NCBI GenBank assembly: GCA_013115135.1 | Contig: JABANP010000053.1 | Coordinates: forward strand, 1-64,000 | Length of the DNA: 64,000 nucleotides | Direction: 5' to 3' | Origin: Perkinsus olseni | Taxonomy: Eukaryota > Perkinsozoa > Perkinsida > Perkinsidae | Shown here: piece by piece, positions 43,101 through 55,189 of the stretch | Numbering within the stretch: position 1 is the stretch's first letter | How the letters are laid out: every line of letters starts with the position of its first letter | Position numbers and translations under genes: made by a program | Notes under the pieces: generated by a model | Database searches by the model: none | The model's input: only the letters and a program-made list of their open reading frames with translations | Told to the model about the DNA's origin: nothing

Positions 43101-44552
43101 AAACCGTCATGAGAAGGACAAAGGCGTAGGCAGCTATCCTGTTGCCGAAAAACGTGCCGTAGTAGATGAGGGAAAAGTAGGCGAAGGCGAATATCATTTG
43201 ATTCGGTGCCTGAGGAGAACAGATACCATAACTTGCCGATATCGTGACGAGTAGATACATCGCAGCGTTGTCTTCCACCCGGTCGCATAAATACTCGGAG
43301 AGTTCTACCCGATATTACCCCAGCACATGGTGACTCTCGAGTAGGCCTCATGTCCCTGCCATTTAGCGTGCATCATGTTGAAGAGGTTGAAGTGGGCCAG
43401 GAAGACCTCCCAATCTGTTGTAAGGTCTCGAACGCCCTGACACAACCGACTTCACGATCATGCACTCACCTCAGGCCATCATCTCCAATATTATGTTCAC
43501 CTCAATAACGACTAGACAACTTCCTATTACCGTTGAAATGGGTGAGATGGCGAGGCTTCCTCTACGCGCTCGAAAGCATTCGTGGTTATTACCTTTTCAG
43601 GGGTCATGTTGGCCTGACTTGACGGCTTGGTTCTGAGCTTCTCCGGAAGGTCAGTGTGGGCGCGATCTCGAACTTGCTCCAAGACCACCGGTACCCGCAA
43701 AAATGACGTCACGCCATTACCTAATCGTGATTTCTATGACTTTCAGACAGAAAAGCGACAGCGCTACTCTCGAAATCCTTCAGCCGTGCAGCTCCATCTG
43801 CCACTTCCTGTGCACTGGGTACGGGCAAACGGAGCCACTGTGTGAGAGAACGAACACAGAAGACCTGGGCGTACACTGATGCGTGCAAGGATAACCATAT
43901 GGAGAGAGCAAGGTTGGCAATAGCAGCACCTGAGAAGGCAGAAGCATGCCCTTGGTAGTTGAGAAGGTGAAATGGCGTTACCCATGGTGATGGCATAGGG
44001 CCAGAAGAGCCAGTTGGGCGTGAGATCTGGCGCCCGGCCTTTGTAGAACATCTCCATGGTCAGTACCAATAGTATAGTGTTCATTATCTGAGCACATCAT
44101 CATCAACGTACAAGTGAAGACAAGGGCGACGGAGCCCACTCTTCAAGCGGGGACCATATCGGGTCCTGTGATATCGCAGGGTTTGATACAAAAGAGTTCA
44201 GGTGCTTAACAAGCTGGCTCGCCTGAGCTCCAAAGCCGCTCTGGGGATAACGAGTCCACTATTGCATGTGCGTTTCTTCATCACAGACTGGCCATGATAA
44301 TGGTCAGAAAACCGGAGACGAAGTGACGAAAAGATGGTATCGGCGTCCCATCGCTTCCCGTACTACCAGGTAGTTATCCATTTTTATTATAGTGAGTCCG
44401 AAGAGGTCCCGCAAGTCCTGTCGGTAGAGGTCGACTTGCCTAACCCTCATCTTCTGTTGTTGGTAGATGTTCTTCTGTCGCAGCTCGGTGTTGAACTTCC
44501 AATTTTCTCTATTATACATGAACAGCTCTTTCGCCGCATTTCCGACGGGCAT
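40141..44552 (-). CDS. Large polytopic membrane protein with WW domain, paralogue 2
   Basis: Same architecture as the neighbour: FMYNRENWKFNTELRQKNIY, LYRQDLRDLFGLTIIKMDNY, SLTQWLRLPVPSAQEVADGA, KFSTVWCIDVLGFGVEAIQ. A splice from the GTAAGG at 42347 to the acceptor before 42226 continues in phase into a linker (GGPSNDYRSARDYDDVLPF), and a further phase-2 splice leads to a region with a WW domain (GGWVTLEHVAETGETLPYHL then EIQWDTSQ), absent from paralogue 1. A helix (LLCWVAAVVVLVINAAAPD) and strand-rich C-terminal domain follow at 40.9-40.1 kb. Near 40430 the frame shifts by one base, so the end is broken or has a sequence error. The 3' block (40.1-40.95) could be a separate gene; I favour one gene by analogy. 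Confidence 0.52.
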
Positions 44553-44957
44553 GATGATAAAAAACAAAAAGCTGCCGAATTGGTTGAGCGAAATTTGCCG
44601 TTCTTGACGGCACTGGAGGGCTCCGTTAATAGGGGTAAGTTCCGAAGAATCTTACTTTCCGCGTCACGGCAAGTGAAAATGCGCAGATCTGCATCGCTAC
44701 GCTCCGCGCAGGATACATCTCGCTCGCCCAATCGGATCTGCTATCTGCACGCACGCACATGCACGCGTGACCTTAATGTTCGTCGCCAATTACTCTCTGT
44801 TCCATCATGATAGAAGCTTGGGTGGGCTTCAGTTACGCTTGCGTTCGCTCAAGCGTGGCTCCGGTTTGCTGTCGGCCTGTTGTCAGGCTGGAATTGCATC
44901 TGTTTGAGCGGTCAGCCTCATCTTCCATTTTCTCAGGACCTTATTTTTATCCCACTC

Positions 44958-46922
44958 ATGAGAATATTCATCCCCATCCTCGCCTCGGTCAGCACCTTGG
45001 TGTTCGGCGCCAAGGAGGAGGACAAGGTCTCCGGCCCAGTGGTCGGTATCGATCTTGGTACCACCTACTCCTGTGTCGGGATCTACAAGAACGGCCGTGT
45101 TGAGATCATCCCCAACGACCAGGGCAACCGTATCACTCCGTCGTACGTCGCGTTCACTGATGAGGAGCGCCTCGCTGGTGAAGCCGCTAAGAACTACGTC
45201 GCCGTCGACCCTCAAAATACCGTCTTCGACGTTAAGAGGCTGATCGGTCGCCGTTATGCTGATAAGACAGTTCAGCGCGATAAGAAGCTCTTGCCCTTCA
45301 GCATTACCGACAAGGGTGGCAAGCCTATGATCGAAGTTGCCGTAAAGGGCCAGAAGAAGGTGTTGACGCCTGAGGAGATCTCTGCCATGGTTTTGACAAA
45401 GATGAAGGAGACCGCTGAGAACTACCTCGGTACTGAAGTCAAGAACGCCGTGATCACTGTGCCCGCTTACTTCAACGATGGTCAGCGTCAGGCCACTAAG
45501 GACGCTGGCACCATTGCTGGCCTCAACGTCATGAGGATCATCAATGAGCCTACTGCTGCCGCTATTGCCTATGGCCTCGATAAGAAGTCCGAGAAGAACA
45601 TCCTGGTTTATGATTTGGGTGGTGGTACTTTCGATGTTTCCTTGTTGACGATCGACAACGGCGTCTTCGAGGTCGTGGCCACCTCTGGTGATACTCACTT
45701 GGGTGGTGAGGACTTTGACCAACGTGTCATGGACCACTTCATCAAGATTTTCCAAAAGAAGCACAAGAAGGATCTTCGCTCTGACAAGCGTGCCTTGGCC
45801 AAGCTCCGTAGAGAGGTCGAGAAGGCTAAAAGGGCCTTGTCATCCACTCATCAAGCTCGTGTTGAGATTGAAGGCATCATGGACGGCATCGACTTCTCCG
45901 AGACTCTCTCGAGGGCCCGCTTCGAGGAGCTGAACGCCGACCTGTTCAAGAACACCTTGACGCCTGTGAAGACGGTCTTGGATGACTCTGGCTTGTCGAA
46001 GAGTCAGATTGATGAGGTCGTGTTGGTCGGTGGGTCCACTCGTATTCCCAAGATTCAGTCGTTGATCAAGGACTTCTTTGGCGGCAAGGAGCCCAACCGT
46101 GGTATCAACCCTGACGAGGCCGTGGCCTATGGTGCCGCCGTGCAGGGTGGTATCTTGAAGGGTGAGGGCGGACAGGACCTTCTTCTGTTGGACGTTACCC
46201 CTCTGTCTCTCGGTATCGAGACTGTCGGAGGCGTCATGACCAAGATCATCAACCGTAACACTGTTATTCCGACCAAGAAGTCCCAGGTCTTCTCGACCTA
46301 CCAGGACAACCAGCCCGCTGTCAACATCCGGGTCTTCGAGGGTGAGCGCCCTATGACCAAGGATAACCACGAGCTTGGTAATTTCGAGCTCTCTGGAATC
46401 CCTCCTGCCCCTAGAGGTCAGCCGCAGATTGAAGTCACCTTCGAGATCGACGCCAATGGCATCATGAACGTTCAGGCGGTTGACAAGGGCACTGGCAAGA
46501 AGGAGCATGTGACGATTACCAACGACAAGGGCCGTCTGTCTGAGGAGCAGATCGAGCAGATGATTCGCGATGCTGAGAAGTTCGCCGATGAGGATAAGAA
46601 GACCAAGGAGAGGCTTGACGCTAAGAACGCCTACGATAACTACCTCCACTCGATGCGCAGTGCTATCGAGGGTACGGGCGGTCAGCCTGGTCTTGGTGAG
46701 AAGATGGACGAAGAGGAGAAGGAGCAAGTCCTTGAGGCTGTTCAGGAAGGTGAGGACTGGGTCTCCACCAATGGTGAGACGGCTGACGCCGAAGAGATCA
46801 AGGCCCAGCAGAAGGAGACTGAAGGGGTGTGTGGTCCTATTATCAGCAAGTACTACCAGGCTGGTGGTGGTGGCGAGGACATGGATGAGGACGAGGATGA
46901 TGATGCTCCTGATGAGCTCTAA
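44958..46922 (+). CDS. BiP: ER-lumenal Hsp70 chaperone BiP/GRP78
   Basis: A single exon encodes 654 residues from [18 protein letters not shown], a clean signal peptide; a longer frame starts at a TTG 78 bp upstream. All Hsp70 signatures are present: [14 protein letters not shown] (phosphate 1), [14 protein letters not shown] (phosphate 2), [13 protein letters not shown], the linker and substrate domain ([20 protein letters not shown]). The C terminus is acidic and ends in -PDEL, a variant of KDEL/HDEL-type ER retrieval signals. BiP folds and retains secretory proteins and powers translocation. It is transcribed divergently from the membrane-protein gene, with about 400 bp between. No clear heat-shock or unfolded-protein element was identified. 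Confidence 0.97.
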   Translation: MRIFIPILASVSTLVFGAKEEDKVSGPVVGIDLGTTYSCVGIYKNGRVEIIPNDQGNRITPSYVAFTDEERLAGEAAKNYVAVDPQNTVFDVKRLIGRRYADKTVQRDKKLLPFSITDKGGKPMIEVAVKGQKKVLTPEEISAMVLTKMKETAENYLGTEVKNAVITVPAYFNDGQRQATKDAGTIAGLNVMRIINEPTAAAIAYGLDKKSEKNILVYDLGGGTFDVSLLTIDNGVFEVVATSGDTHLGGEDFDQRVMDHFIKIFQKKHKKDLRSDKRALAKLRREVEKAKRALSSTHQARVEIEGIMDGIDFSETLSRARFEELNADLFKNTLTPVKTVLDDSGLSKSQIDEVVLVGGSTRIPKIQSLIKDFFGGKEPNRGINPDEAVAYGAAVQGGILKGEGGQDLLLLDVTPLSLGIETVGGVMTKIINRNTVIPTKKSQVFSTYQDNQPAVNIRVFEGERPMTKDNHELGNFELSGIPPAPRGQPQIEVTFEIDANGIMNVQAVDKGTGKKEHVTITNDKGRLSEEQIEQMIRDAEKFADEDKKTKERLDAKNAYDNYLHSMRSAIEGTGGQPGLGEKMDEEEKEQVLEAVQEGEDWVSTNGETADAEEIKAQQKETEGVCGPIISKYYQAGGGGEDMDEDEDDDAPDEL

Positions 46923-47123
46923 GTTTTTCGATCTCTTTCATGTGGAGAGACCAACAACTCCTGTCAATAGACACCACTGGTTGACAAACGGATAACGCTA
47001 TTTTTACGACAATGAAGGTCTGTTGTGTTGTTAAAGCGTTGCTGGAGGACAGAAACGGCTCCTGGACTTCCACCTGGACCGAACGGCCGAGGCCATTGGG
47101 CGTATTTTGCTGCCTTCCTCTGA

Positions 47124-48685
47124 ATGAGCATAGAGTGGCCTTTGCGCTCCTTCAAGATGCCGATGGCACATTCCACTGCCGTGGTAGCCGGTGGCTTTGC
47201 GTATCAGCGGGCCCTGGCTCTCGGCACAGGCGCGGGAGTTGAGAGGAAGCCAGGGTTCAAGGAGTGGAAGGGTCACATGCGACGCCACAGAGCGTATCTT
47301 AGTGTCATCGAGTCCTACCTTGCACGAGAGCTGCGGCTCTTGCGGCTACGGCATCGTGAGGAAGCAAGGGTCGATCCCATGGCAACCGTTAGCCTGCTTC
47401 CTGACGACCATTTGCCAGACTTGGTTGCCACTGAGGGGGCTAGGAAGGCGAGTGGAGAACTGCGAGAGTAGGTCCTTTCGGAGAATCTTTCCCCACCGCT
47501 TCAACAGTCGCCCGTCGGTGGTCTTTCAGACAGTTGTGCTGGGCTCCCGAGCCTCCGGTGTCGCTGCCTCCCATAACGAGAAGATCTGTTGGCAGCCCGA
47601 GACTGCCGCTTCGAGCAGACACCGAGCTGGCGCATGATGCATTAGCTGGATCGACCTTCGACAGTCTCGTAGCCGCCAGCTTCGACATCCAGCTCCCCGA
47701 GGGTCGTCCCGATTGGGAACATGCAACCACTAGAACTCCGCGACTGGTGAAATGCACTCCTCGCCGACGCTGTCTTCGGAAGCCTAGCACTGCGCCGCCA
47801 GTGGGCACCACCATGATGGTCCTCCAGTCTGGAGACACTGGCTCATCTGTCGGGACTGAGTGTTCCTTATTGACCTATGCTAGCACTATGAGTGAGGGAT
47901 GGGATACCTCCTCTTTCTTCGCGGACCCCCCGCCCGTACGAGCCCCCTCTCGGCCGCGGTCGAAGAAAGTATCACCGCGAAGGGTCAGGCGCAAGAAGAG
48001 CATCTCGGTGCAGACCGAGGCCGTCGAGACAACGGTCGATCCTCACACGGTATATGTTGCTGTGTTGGGGCGGGTGTACCGACGGGCATGGAAGGTGAGG
48101 CTTCAACGACAGCAGCAGTAGTCGTGAAGTAGATAGCTGCCTTGCTCGGTTATTCATAGTTGTCGCGTTTCTCAGCCTGCTTGTCTCGTTCGACTCCCCT
48201 ATTTGAACTTAAGACGTGTTGTCTTTCAGAACGTCTGTAAAGAACGAGAGCTCCAGGTGAGACGCAACGAGGCAGCCGGGATCATCCAAAGGCGTTATCG
48301 CGCTTCGGTCCTGTCACGACGTCCACGGCACTTTCGAGGATATCCGAGGTCGATGCGTGTCAACGACGAAGCAGCCGCAACAGTAATTCAGAAGCAGTTC
48401 AGAGCTTTCAGGATGTCAAGAGCTCATCTTGTGACCCAAGTCGTCGCGAGTGCTCAGAACTCTGCCCTAGCTGCAGTGGAGAGGCGAGAGAGGGCTCGCC
48501 TAGAAGCAAGTGCAGCAGGGCGGGCTAAGGCTCAGCAGCATCGAGCGGAAACAACACCGGCGCGGCAGCCGCAAGTGGCAGTGCCGCAAACGTACACTAC
48601 GGAGCACGAGATAGCAGCCACGAAGATACAGGGGTTCTTGATGAGGCGACGACGAACGAACGGCTTTTGCCCATTTATTGAGTAG
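47124..48685 (+). CDS. IQ-motif (calmodulin-binding) protein
   Basis: Exons 47124-47467, 47530-48094 and 48230-48685 join in phase (62- and 135-bp introns; GTAGGT...TTTCAG and GTGAGG...TTTCAG) to give 454 residues. The last exon has three IQ-like motifs: EAAGIIQRRYRASVLSRR, EAAATVIQKQFRAFRMSR and EIAATKIQGFLMRRRR. A charged Ala/Arg/Gln helix links the second and third. The middle exon is Ser/Pro/Arg-rich with a basic patch (RSKKVSPRRVRRKKS). IQ motifs bind calmodulin or EF-hand light chains; cytoskeletal or flagellar roles are common but unproven here. The start is the first Met of a coding-like exon; an earlier exon is possible. Confidence 0.75.
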
Positions 48686-48839
48686 CAGTTCATGCTATGC
48701 AGCTTGTCTTAGCCTGAAGGCCTGTGAGACCACTTGGCTTGAGTTCCAGTGGCGCAGGGGATTCCATGCACTAGCAAGAGTCTGAACAAACGCTGGCACG
48801 TGACGCACGGCTGGTGGGTGGTAGACTGCAGTGCTTTTG

Positions 48840-51800
48840 ATGCTGACGTCAATCGCAGCATCGAAGCCGACACGGAAGAACGGAGCATCAACGCAGCCCT
48901 TCGCGATAAAGCGGGTAAAAAACCGCCATTACAAATCATCAGACTTCCACCTTTCGACCACATCACTGAGCGGGCACGCGACTGAGCAAGTGTAGCCTGA
49001 TCTCAGGCCTTCGAGCGCCGAGCTCACACACAACAGAGGGACGTTGATGGTAACACAGCACTCCATTGGGCTCTATGGTACGAACCCTGTGCTACTACTG
49101 TTGGGGTTAGGCTGACGCTCAGGCATGGCAATCATGAAAGAGTTCGAGAGATAGGGTCCAATCCAATGACTTTTGCGTTGATTGCGGAGCCTAATGTCTA
49201 CGGTGAAACCCCAATGATGTGGGCCGCGAAGGTGGGTCCAGGCGAACAATCTCTCCGGGTCTTCTTGATTCAGGCTTCTAACGCCGTCGGGGCTGGGATA
49301 ATGATCGAAGCCATGACCCCCGCTTCGAGAGGGCGGGATAGCGCCATCCAGGCCCTGCTCAATACTCACGACCTAGTAGGGGAGGGCGGAAACGTACCGA
49401 TTGGCACGCCAGTGGCCCCCTTCAGGATGGACTCACGCTGTTAATTGTCTGCGCCCAGTTCGATAACGTGGCCATGATGGAGTGGCTCTGGCTAACTGGT
49501 GGCTTGTTCATTGATGAGAGAGATAACCTGGGTCGAACAGCGCTGCATTGGGCTGCGTACAAGGTGTGTCAATCATGGGCAGCCGAGCGATACGGGCACG
49601 CCGACCCTGTGTTCCACTCTCTAACTGACTCTGTCGGAAGTATATGACAGCCTGTTGAACAGACTCTCGCGGAGTACGAGGACTCCCATCTTAGGGCCAT
49701 CGGAAGTCCGTCCAGTGGCTGCTGTCTCGCGGTGCTTCGCTTACTGAGCGTGATGAAGAGGGTATCACCCCATTACACCTGGCCTCTATGCAGGGACATA
49801 CTATGGTCAGTAGGAGCCTGTATGTCAATCGAACCGCGTAGCATGTTGTGTCGAGAAGACCTGACTATGTGCTTGCGGGCGTTGCCAACTGCGATATGAT
49901 CCCTGATTCACCCCTGATGCCTTAAGAATCGTCAGGTTATCGACACGCTGATCGACGTCGGTGGCGTCTACCTGTTAGACGAAGCGGCAGATAACGGCGA
50001 CTCGCCGATGATTTCGGCCAGGCGAAATGGCTTCCAATGGATCTACTTGTGCATGCAGGTGATGGCCTCTGCATCTCGCTAGTGCTGTGGACCTACCCCG
50101 TCGAACGCACGATCCATCCCTGGCTCCTCTCTACTTCAGAAGGCGCGTCTTTGTAACGCCCTCTTTGGCCGACCGTATCTCTCACATAACGACTATGCGA
50201 ACATGTCAGTCCCCACCCGGTCATGCTTCCTTCCATCGTTGCGATGCAGGTTCGTCATAGCCTTCATTCTCGATTTTACTTTCTTCGCCTTTTGCTCTGG
50301 CCATGGCTCAATAATGATCCTTGGGATGCCCTATGGCTTCATATAGAAGCTCTGTGCTTAGTCCTCACCATTACTCTCTGGGCTGTGACTTGTTACAGCG
50401 ACCCCGGTAGGTTGAGCGCAGAAGCTCCCTCGATGATGTTGCTCGTTAAAGATCACTACTATTGAGTGTATTGCCGAACAGCAGGAACCGTAAAGATGAC
50501 AACCTTCCGTAAATGTGGCCGCAGGGAAGATTCTGAGGTTTCAGCTCAGGTTGGCTTGCTGAGTACCCCTTGCCGTCACAAGCCGACGCTTGTCGAGAGT
50601 TCGTTGGTGTTCCGAGCGGCTGGACCCGGGTAGCGGAGGCCAGCACAGCTGACTGGCCTCACAATGCCTACAGATACCTTCGTCTATAGACTGTGAAGAA
50701 GCGCTTGTCCCAGCAGCTCCTAGGGTCCAACAATGAAGCTTCTCGAGTTGCAAAGGCGACGTGATTCGCATCAGCTGAGCTCGCCTCCTTCATTCAGGGG
50801 ACTTTGGAATGCAAACAGCGAGCCATCTACAGTCGGGCTTCCTCGGCGAACTGTCGTCTGCGCAACGGCACTGAATTCCGAGGTATTCCGTCAGATGCCT
50901 TAGACCTCCATCTATCGATAACTTCGAGGCTTCAGTGTCGGGTTCGTCCAGTGGGATACTACTTTGTCAGACAAAGCCTTCGACAACTCCTGTGACGTGG
51001 ATCCAGATGCCGCCGCTGGTCTTCCCGGCCGCCTTATCAAGTCTAAGCTCGCCGAAGCTACGTATAGGGGAGGTATCCGAGTCGTACTACAGCTCCCTGT
51101 GCGAGGGCAGTTTCAAGCAGGTACGTCCTTGCAGCAGTTCGGGCTACTACAACTGGATCCAATCGCCCTCAGGTTTGCGTTATCTGTCGGGTTGTTCATA
51201 CTCTGCGGTCACGGCATTGCAAAGAATGCCGGCGCTGTGTCGACCGGCTCGACCATCACTGCCCGTGGATAGACAACTGTGTTGGGATCCGAAATCAGAG
51301 AAGTTTCTACCTCTTCCTTCTGGTAACCTGTGCTTAGTTTTTCTCGGAGCGTCTACAATCGTATCTTTCTCGGGTCAGGTATTGTTAGCGGGATTGGTAA
51401 TCGTGTACTATTTGGTATTTCGTTTCGTGTCCACTGTTACCCTCCAAGCTACACCCACATCGAAGCTCGAAGTCGACATCGTGACTGCTGCCGTGGTGAG
51501 ACTCTCCCTTCCCTCGCTCAGTGTCTGGGTTATCCCTTATGCCGTTGTTTCGGGAATTTCTCCGATCAGTTGCTCTTCGCAGCCGCCAACTTGCTGTGGG
51601 CAGGATTTGTCACGACTCTTCTTATCAGACAAACTTGCTTCATGCTGCTCAATTTGACCACTGCTGAAGTAGGTGAGGGTCAATCATTGATTATTCACTA
51701 TGGAAAGCAACTTGCTTCAAGCAAGGCAGCGCGAGTATACTGACTCCTAGGAGCTCACGAAATCGATAATCTCAGATCATGCTTTCCTGTTCAGTTGTGC

Positions 51801-52110
51801 GTGAGTTTACAGTACAATTCAGTTTCCGACTCGGTTCGACTTTTTTTGATGTCCTCAGCTTGCGGGCCCCTCCCCGGATGGCCGGTATACAGTGTTTTCT
51901 TGAGGGAGCTCACACGAACTGCATGAGGAGCTTCTTCGATTCAGGTCATCACAAGACCCTCGTACGTTCGGAGAAGGTTCCCCGCGGAAAGTTGGAACTA
52001 CTGGTAAGTGGATTCATGCGAATGCTGCAGGTATCCAAGGCTCGTTCCAGTCCATGATTGACAGCGTACAGGTACTTGGAAGGGTTCTGCTCTCTGAGGG
52101 CTCCCCTTGA
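48840..52110 (+). CDS. Ankyrin-repeat DHHC protein S-acyltransferase
   Basis: A multi-exon gene. Ankyrin repeats come first: [56 protein letters not shown] and [15 protein letters not shown], at 49.04-50.06 kb. Membrane segments follow ([20 protein letters not shown] then DPG, 50.34-50.41). The catalytic Cys-rich domain is at 51176-51320: [15 protein letters not shown], then [14 protein letters not shown] and [11 protein letters not shown]. Two more helices ([37 protein letters not shown]) and the TTxE motif (NLTTAE) complete the HIP14-like family layout. It transfers palmitate to Cys on membrane proteins, probably at Golgi or plasma membrane. Both ends are uncertain: the first exon may begin elsewhere and the tail may extend to 52309. 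Confidence 0.8.
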
Positions 52111-53615
52111 TGTCATGAGAAGAGTTAAGGCCTTTTGGACTCTACGCAACGACGGCCAGGACGACCGTGTAAGTAGCCTGCGCTTGGCACGCAACTGTGG
52201 AATCCGGCCTGGTCGGCGCGGCGGAAGTGTAACGCGCCTATCGGGTTGTCGCGTCTTTTCCCCTGCGCGAATCTCAGCCTTGTCCATCCAAGCATTCTCC
52301 CTCAAGTAGGACTTCAACGTGTCAAGAGAGACTACTACCATGCCGTGAACTTCAGTTGAAACATGCTCACAGCTGGGATCGATTATTTCTGTACAGTGTC
52401 TCCCGTTTTGCTTTGTCTTGCGGCAGCGCGCCTGATAATACTGCAAGCTGGGGAGCAGCGTTGCGGACAGCTGATTCCGTGAGGTTATCAAAAATAGGGA
52501 ACGAGTTCAAGAGAATGGCATAGGTTTTGAAGGCGCAGTAGCTACTCGAAGGGCATCCGACTCGGTGGCAGTGTGAAGGCACGCGATGGTGTAAATTGGA
52601 TTAATACTCCGTCGGAAGGCAGTGCCTTGTGATCGGAGAATAGAGTAATTATCGATCGAACATCATCAGTTCAGAGGGAGATGCCAAGGCCAACCGGGTC
52701 CTTGTGATCCAGCTAACACAATAACCAGATATAAGAGAAGTCGATCTCAATCGATCATCCAATCTCGATGAATCATCCACAGTTGAGTGATAGATCACTT
52801 AGGCCTAACAGTGGACAATATCGCAATGCCCTGCATGGGGAGCGGCAGCCGACTCGAAAACAGTCGTTCAACAGTAACGTTTCCGGGTCTCTAGAACACT
52901 TTCGGCAACGCTTCTAGAAAAGTTCCGGACTCGTTTGTAGAAACGGTTCGGAATCTTCCAATTGGTCTATTGAGCGACCGGAACATCCCCCGATCGTAGC
53001 ATTGCAGCGCTCGAAGGGAAGCGCGCTGCTATTTCTGCACCAACGGAAGCTTTTTCGGGCGGCAGCTACTGCGACTGCGCACTTTCCTGTCATGTCTCCC
53101 GAGGGGAGGAGGACCATGCCCGGGTATAAATGAATGACACCCATTCAGAATGGGGTCATTGACGCTCTCCCATTGATGCGAGAATGGGCTATTCTCGTAT
53201 CAATGCTGCTCGTCCGTCGGCTCGTCCTCGGGATTCGTGAGTTTGAAAGCCGATTCTTCCTCTTCGTTTTTCCTGCAGTCGAGTCTGTCGGCAACATCGG
53301 TCTGATTTGGAAGCACTCGCTGATCTCTCTCACCTTTTCGCCAAATGCTCAAAAATTGGCGGTTGGGAACTCAGAGGAAGCCAGCATCTTATGCCGAATC
53401 GGATTCCATGCCTGGACTCCAGGCCCTGGAGTAAGCTCGGAAGTTCCACAGTGGAACCGCTGTACTGCAGTGGAGAACGTAAGACACTGTCGTAATGTCT
53501 TAAAGACGAGTTTATCGATGAATCGACTCACTTGAATTAATTAGACGTGCTGGATCATAGCTTTTCGATTCCTCAAGGTTCTACTCCTGGCAGAGGTTTT
53601 TTCCATCGCACGATC
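52111..53615. other. Mostly noncoding stretch
   Basis: Apart from a possible last exon of the DHHC gene (to 52309), no supported gene. A hairpin with 15-bp arms (53171-53185 and 53191-53205, one mismatch) lies about 410 bp before the first aspartyl-protease copy. The short frames at 53134-53535 are unrecognised. Confidence 0.4.
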
Positions 53616-54920
53616 ATGTCGCTGTTCGTTTTCTCCCTGTCCGTCATAAACCTTGCACTGGCCCGTGTGTTGACCTTGCCGTTCCACGATGAATACGGTC
53701 ACATCGTCCTCGTGTTCGACGGTCAGCCCATATCTTTGTTGGCCGATTCTGGTTCTGCGAGGTTCTTCGTTGTCTATGGGGAATGGTTCGAGAGGCAGTA
53801 TGGTCGGGGTAGCTGCAGGAGACACAACATGACTTGTTACTTCTGTCCCGTGGAGGCTCCCTGTGACGATATCGAACAACGCGACAGAATTACGGTTGGA
53901 TACGCTGAAGGCCTGGATGTTTACCAGTACGTCCAACATAGTGGGGTATTAGACCTCGGACAGTCAACGGCTAACGTCACTTTTGGCGTGGTCGTGGACT
54001 ACACTTCCAAGTACAACGTGGCACCCACTCCGACACTCGGGCTCTCCTTCGGTCGAGCAGATATCCCTAAGACCTTCCTGCAGCAGCTGAAGGACCTGAA
54101 CGTTATCGACACTCTATCTTACTCCGTTCATTTCGAAAGGTTCTTGTCCTTATGAACAAGGAAAACTTGTCGTTGGTGGCGTCGGGAGCAAGGGCCAAGA
54201 TACGATTCGTCTGCCTCTCAGTATGCCTCCCGAGCTGAAGCGTCGACTTCACGTGCCCATCGCCTCGATGGGGATTGGCGAGCGTCCAGAGGTGGAAGCG
54301 AGCCTCTCAGAGACGGATCGAGGAAGATAATTCGGTTTTCGCTGCAAGACAGGGTTGCCCTATTCGATACTGGCAACATGGGTATCGACTTGCCCTACAC
54401 GGTGTTGTCCGCTTTGATCGAAGAATTGGAGGCTGGTGTTAGCACACTAGCGAACTCGCGCACTCTTAGAGTTGAAAACATTATGTGGTGGGAGGTCGAT
54501 CGTCCGATGGTCTGGGTGATACGACCGAACCACGTGAGGTTCCTGCCCACCATAGTCTATTCGCTGGTTGGAGAAGGGAATGAGACTGTGGATATTAGAA
54601 TATCCCCTGAGCATTACGTCGGGACCTGCAGTTATGACGAATGCATGGTTTATCTCTATGCCAGTGACGATACGGAGCTAGTGGTGGGCGAGCCGTTTTT
54701 CCGCGCTTATGATGCCCATGTTGATCTCGAAGGGGAGATCATCTCAGTCGAACCACAGCCGCCGAGGCCGGCCGCTCACTTGAGAGTTGGCCATGAGCCC
54801 GCGAAGACTCCTGCTTCCCGGCGTATGGCAGTTGTGTTAGCATTTATTTTGATATCATGTCGGATGTGCTTTTGTTCAACGACAGATGTTGCGTTCCTAA
54901 CGGTTATTAATCGACAGTAA
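53616..54920 (+). pseudogene. Pepsin-like aspartyl protease, copy 1, two frameshifts
   Basis: Family A1 (pepsin fold). It opens with a signal peptide (MSLFVFSLSVINLALA), the first active-site motif LLADSGSARFF and a Cys-rich insert (GSCRRHNMTCYFCPVEAPC). The frame breaks near 54145, continues in another frame to a stop near 54330, and the rest (second active-site DTG in VALFDTGN, and the conserved C-terminal GEPFFRAYDAHVDLE) is in a third arrangement to 54920. Two independent frameshifts indicate a pseudogene, unless unusually short introns or sequencing errors explain them. Domains otherwise match the intact copy at 58437-59633. Confidence 0.85.
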
Positions 54921-55189
54921 GTATGTGATACTAGAAGCGCATTCGCCGAAGAAGTCCATCAATCTGTGACTGACAGTTAGTCACTAACACTCGTCCGTCA
55001 CTGAATAGTCTGTAGTAGCCGTATGGACTTAGAAGTCCTAGCCTCTAGCGTTCTGGCGAAGCTCGTAGTTGTTCACGACAGTGGCAGGGAAGATTGAGAT
55101 AACTGTTAAGGTTCCACGGCTCGACCACCAGGGCACCCGTTCGCCGGTGTCTGGCTTCTATGCAGAATTCTCGACTTTCAGGGTTGACT

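Noticed and set aside
44883..46727. Long antisense frames opposite BiP, and similar frames opposite both aldolases
   Set aside because: Codon bias of strongly expressed genes keeps the antisense strand free of stops; the products have low complexity and no domains.
48709..48990. Separate small gene on either strand between the IQ-motif and DHHC genes
   Set aside because: The stretch can equally be the first exon of the ankyrin-DHHC gene, and no frame has family similarity.
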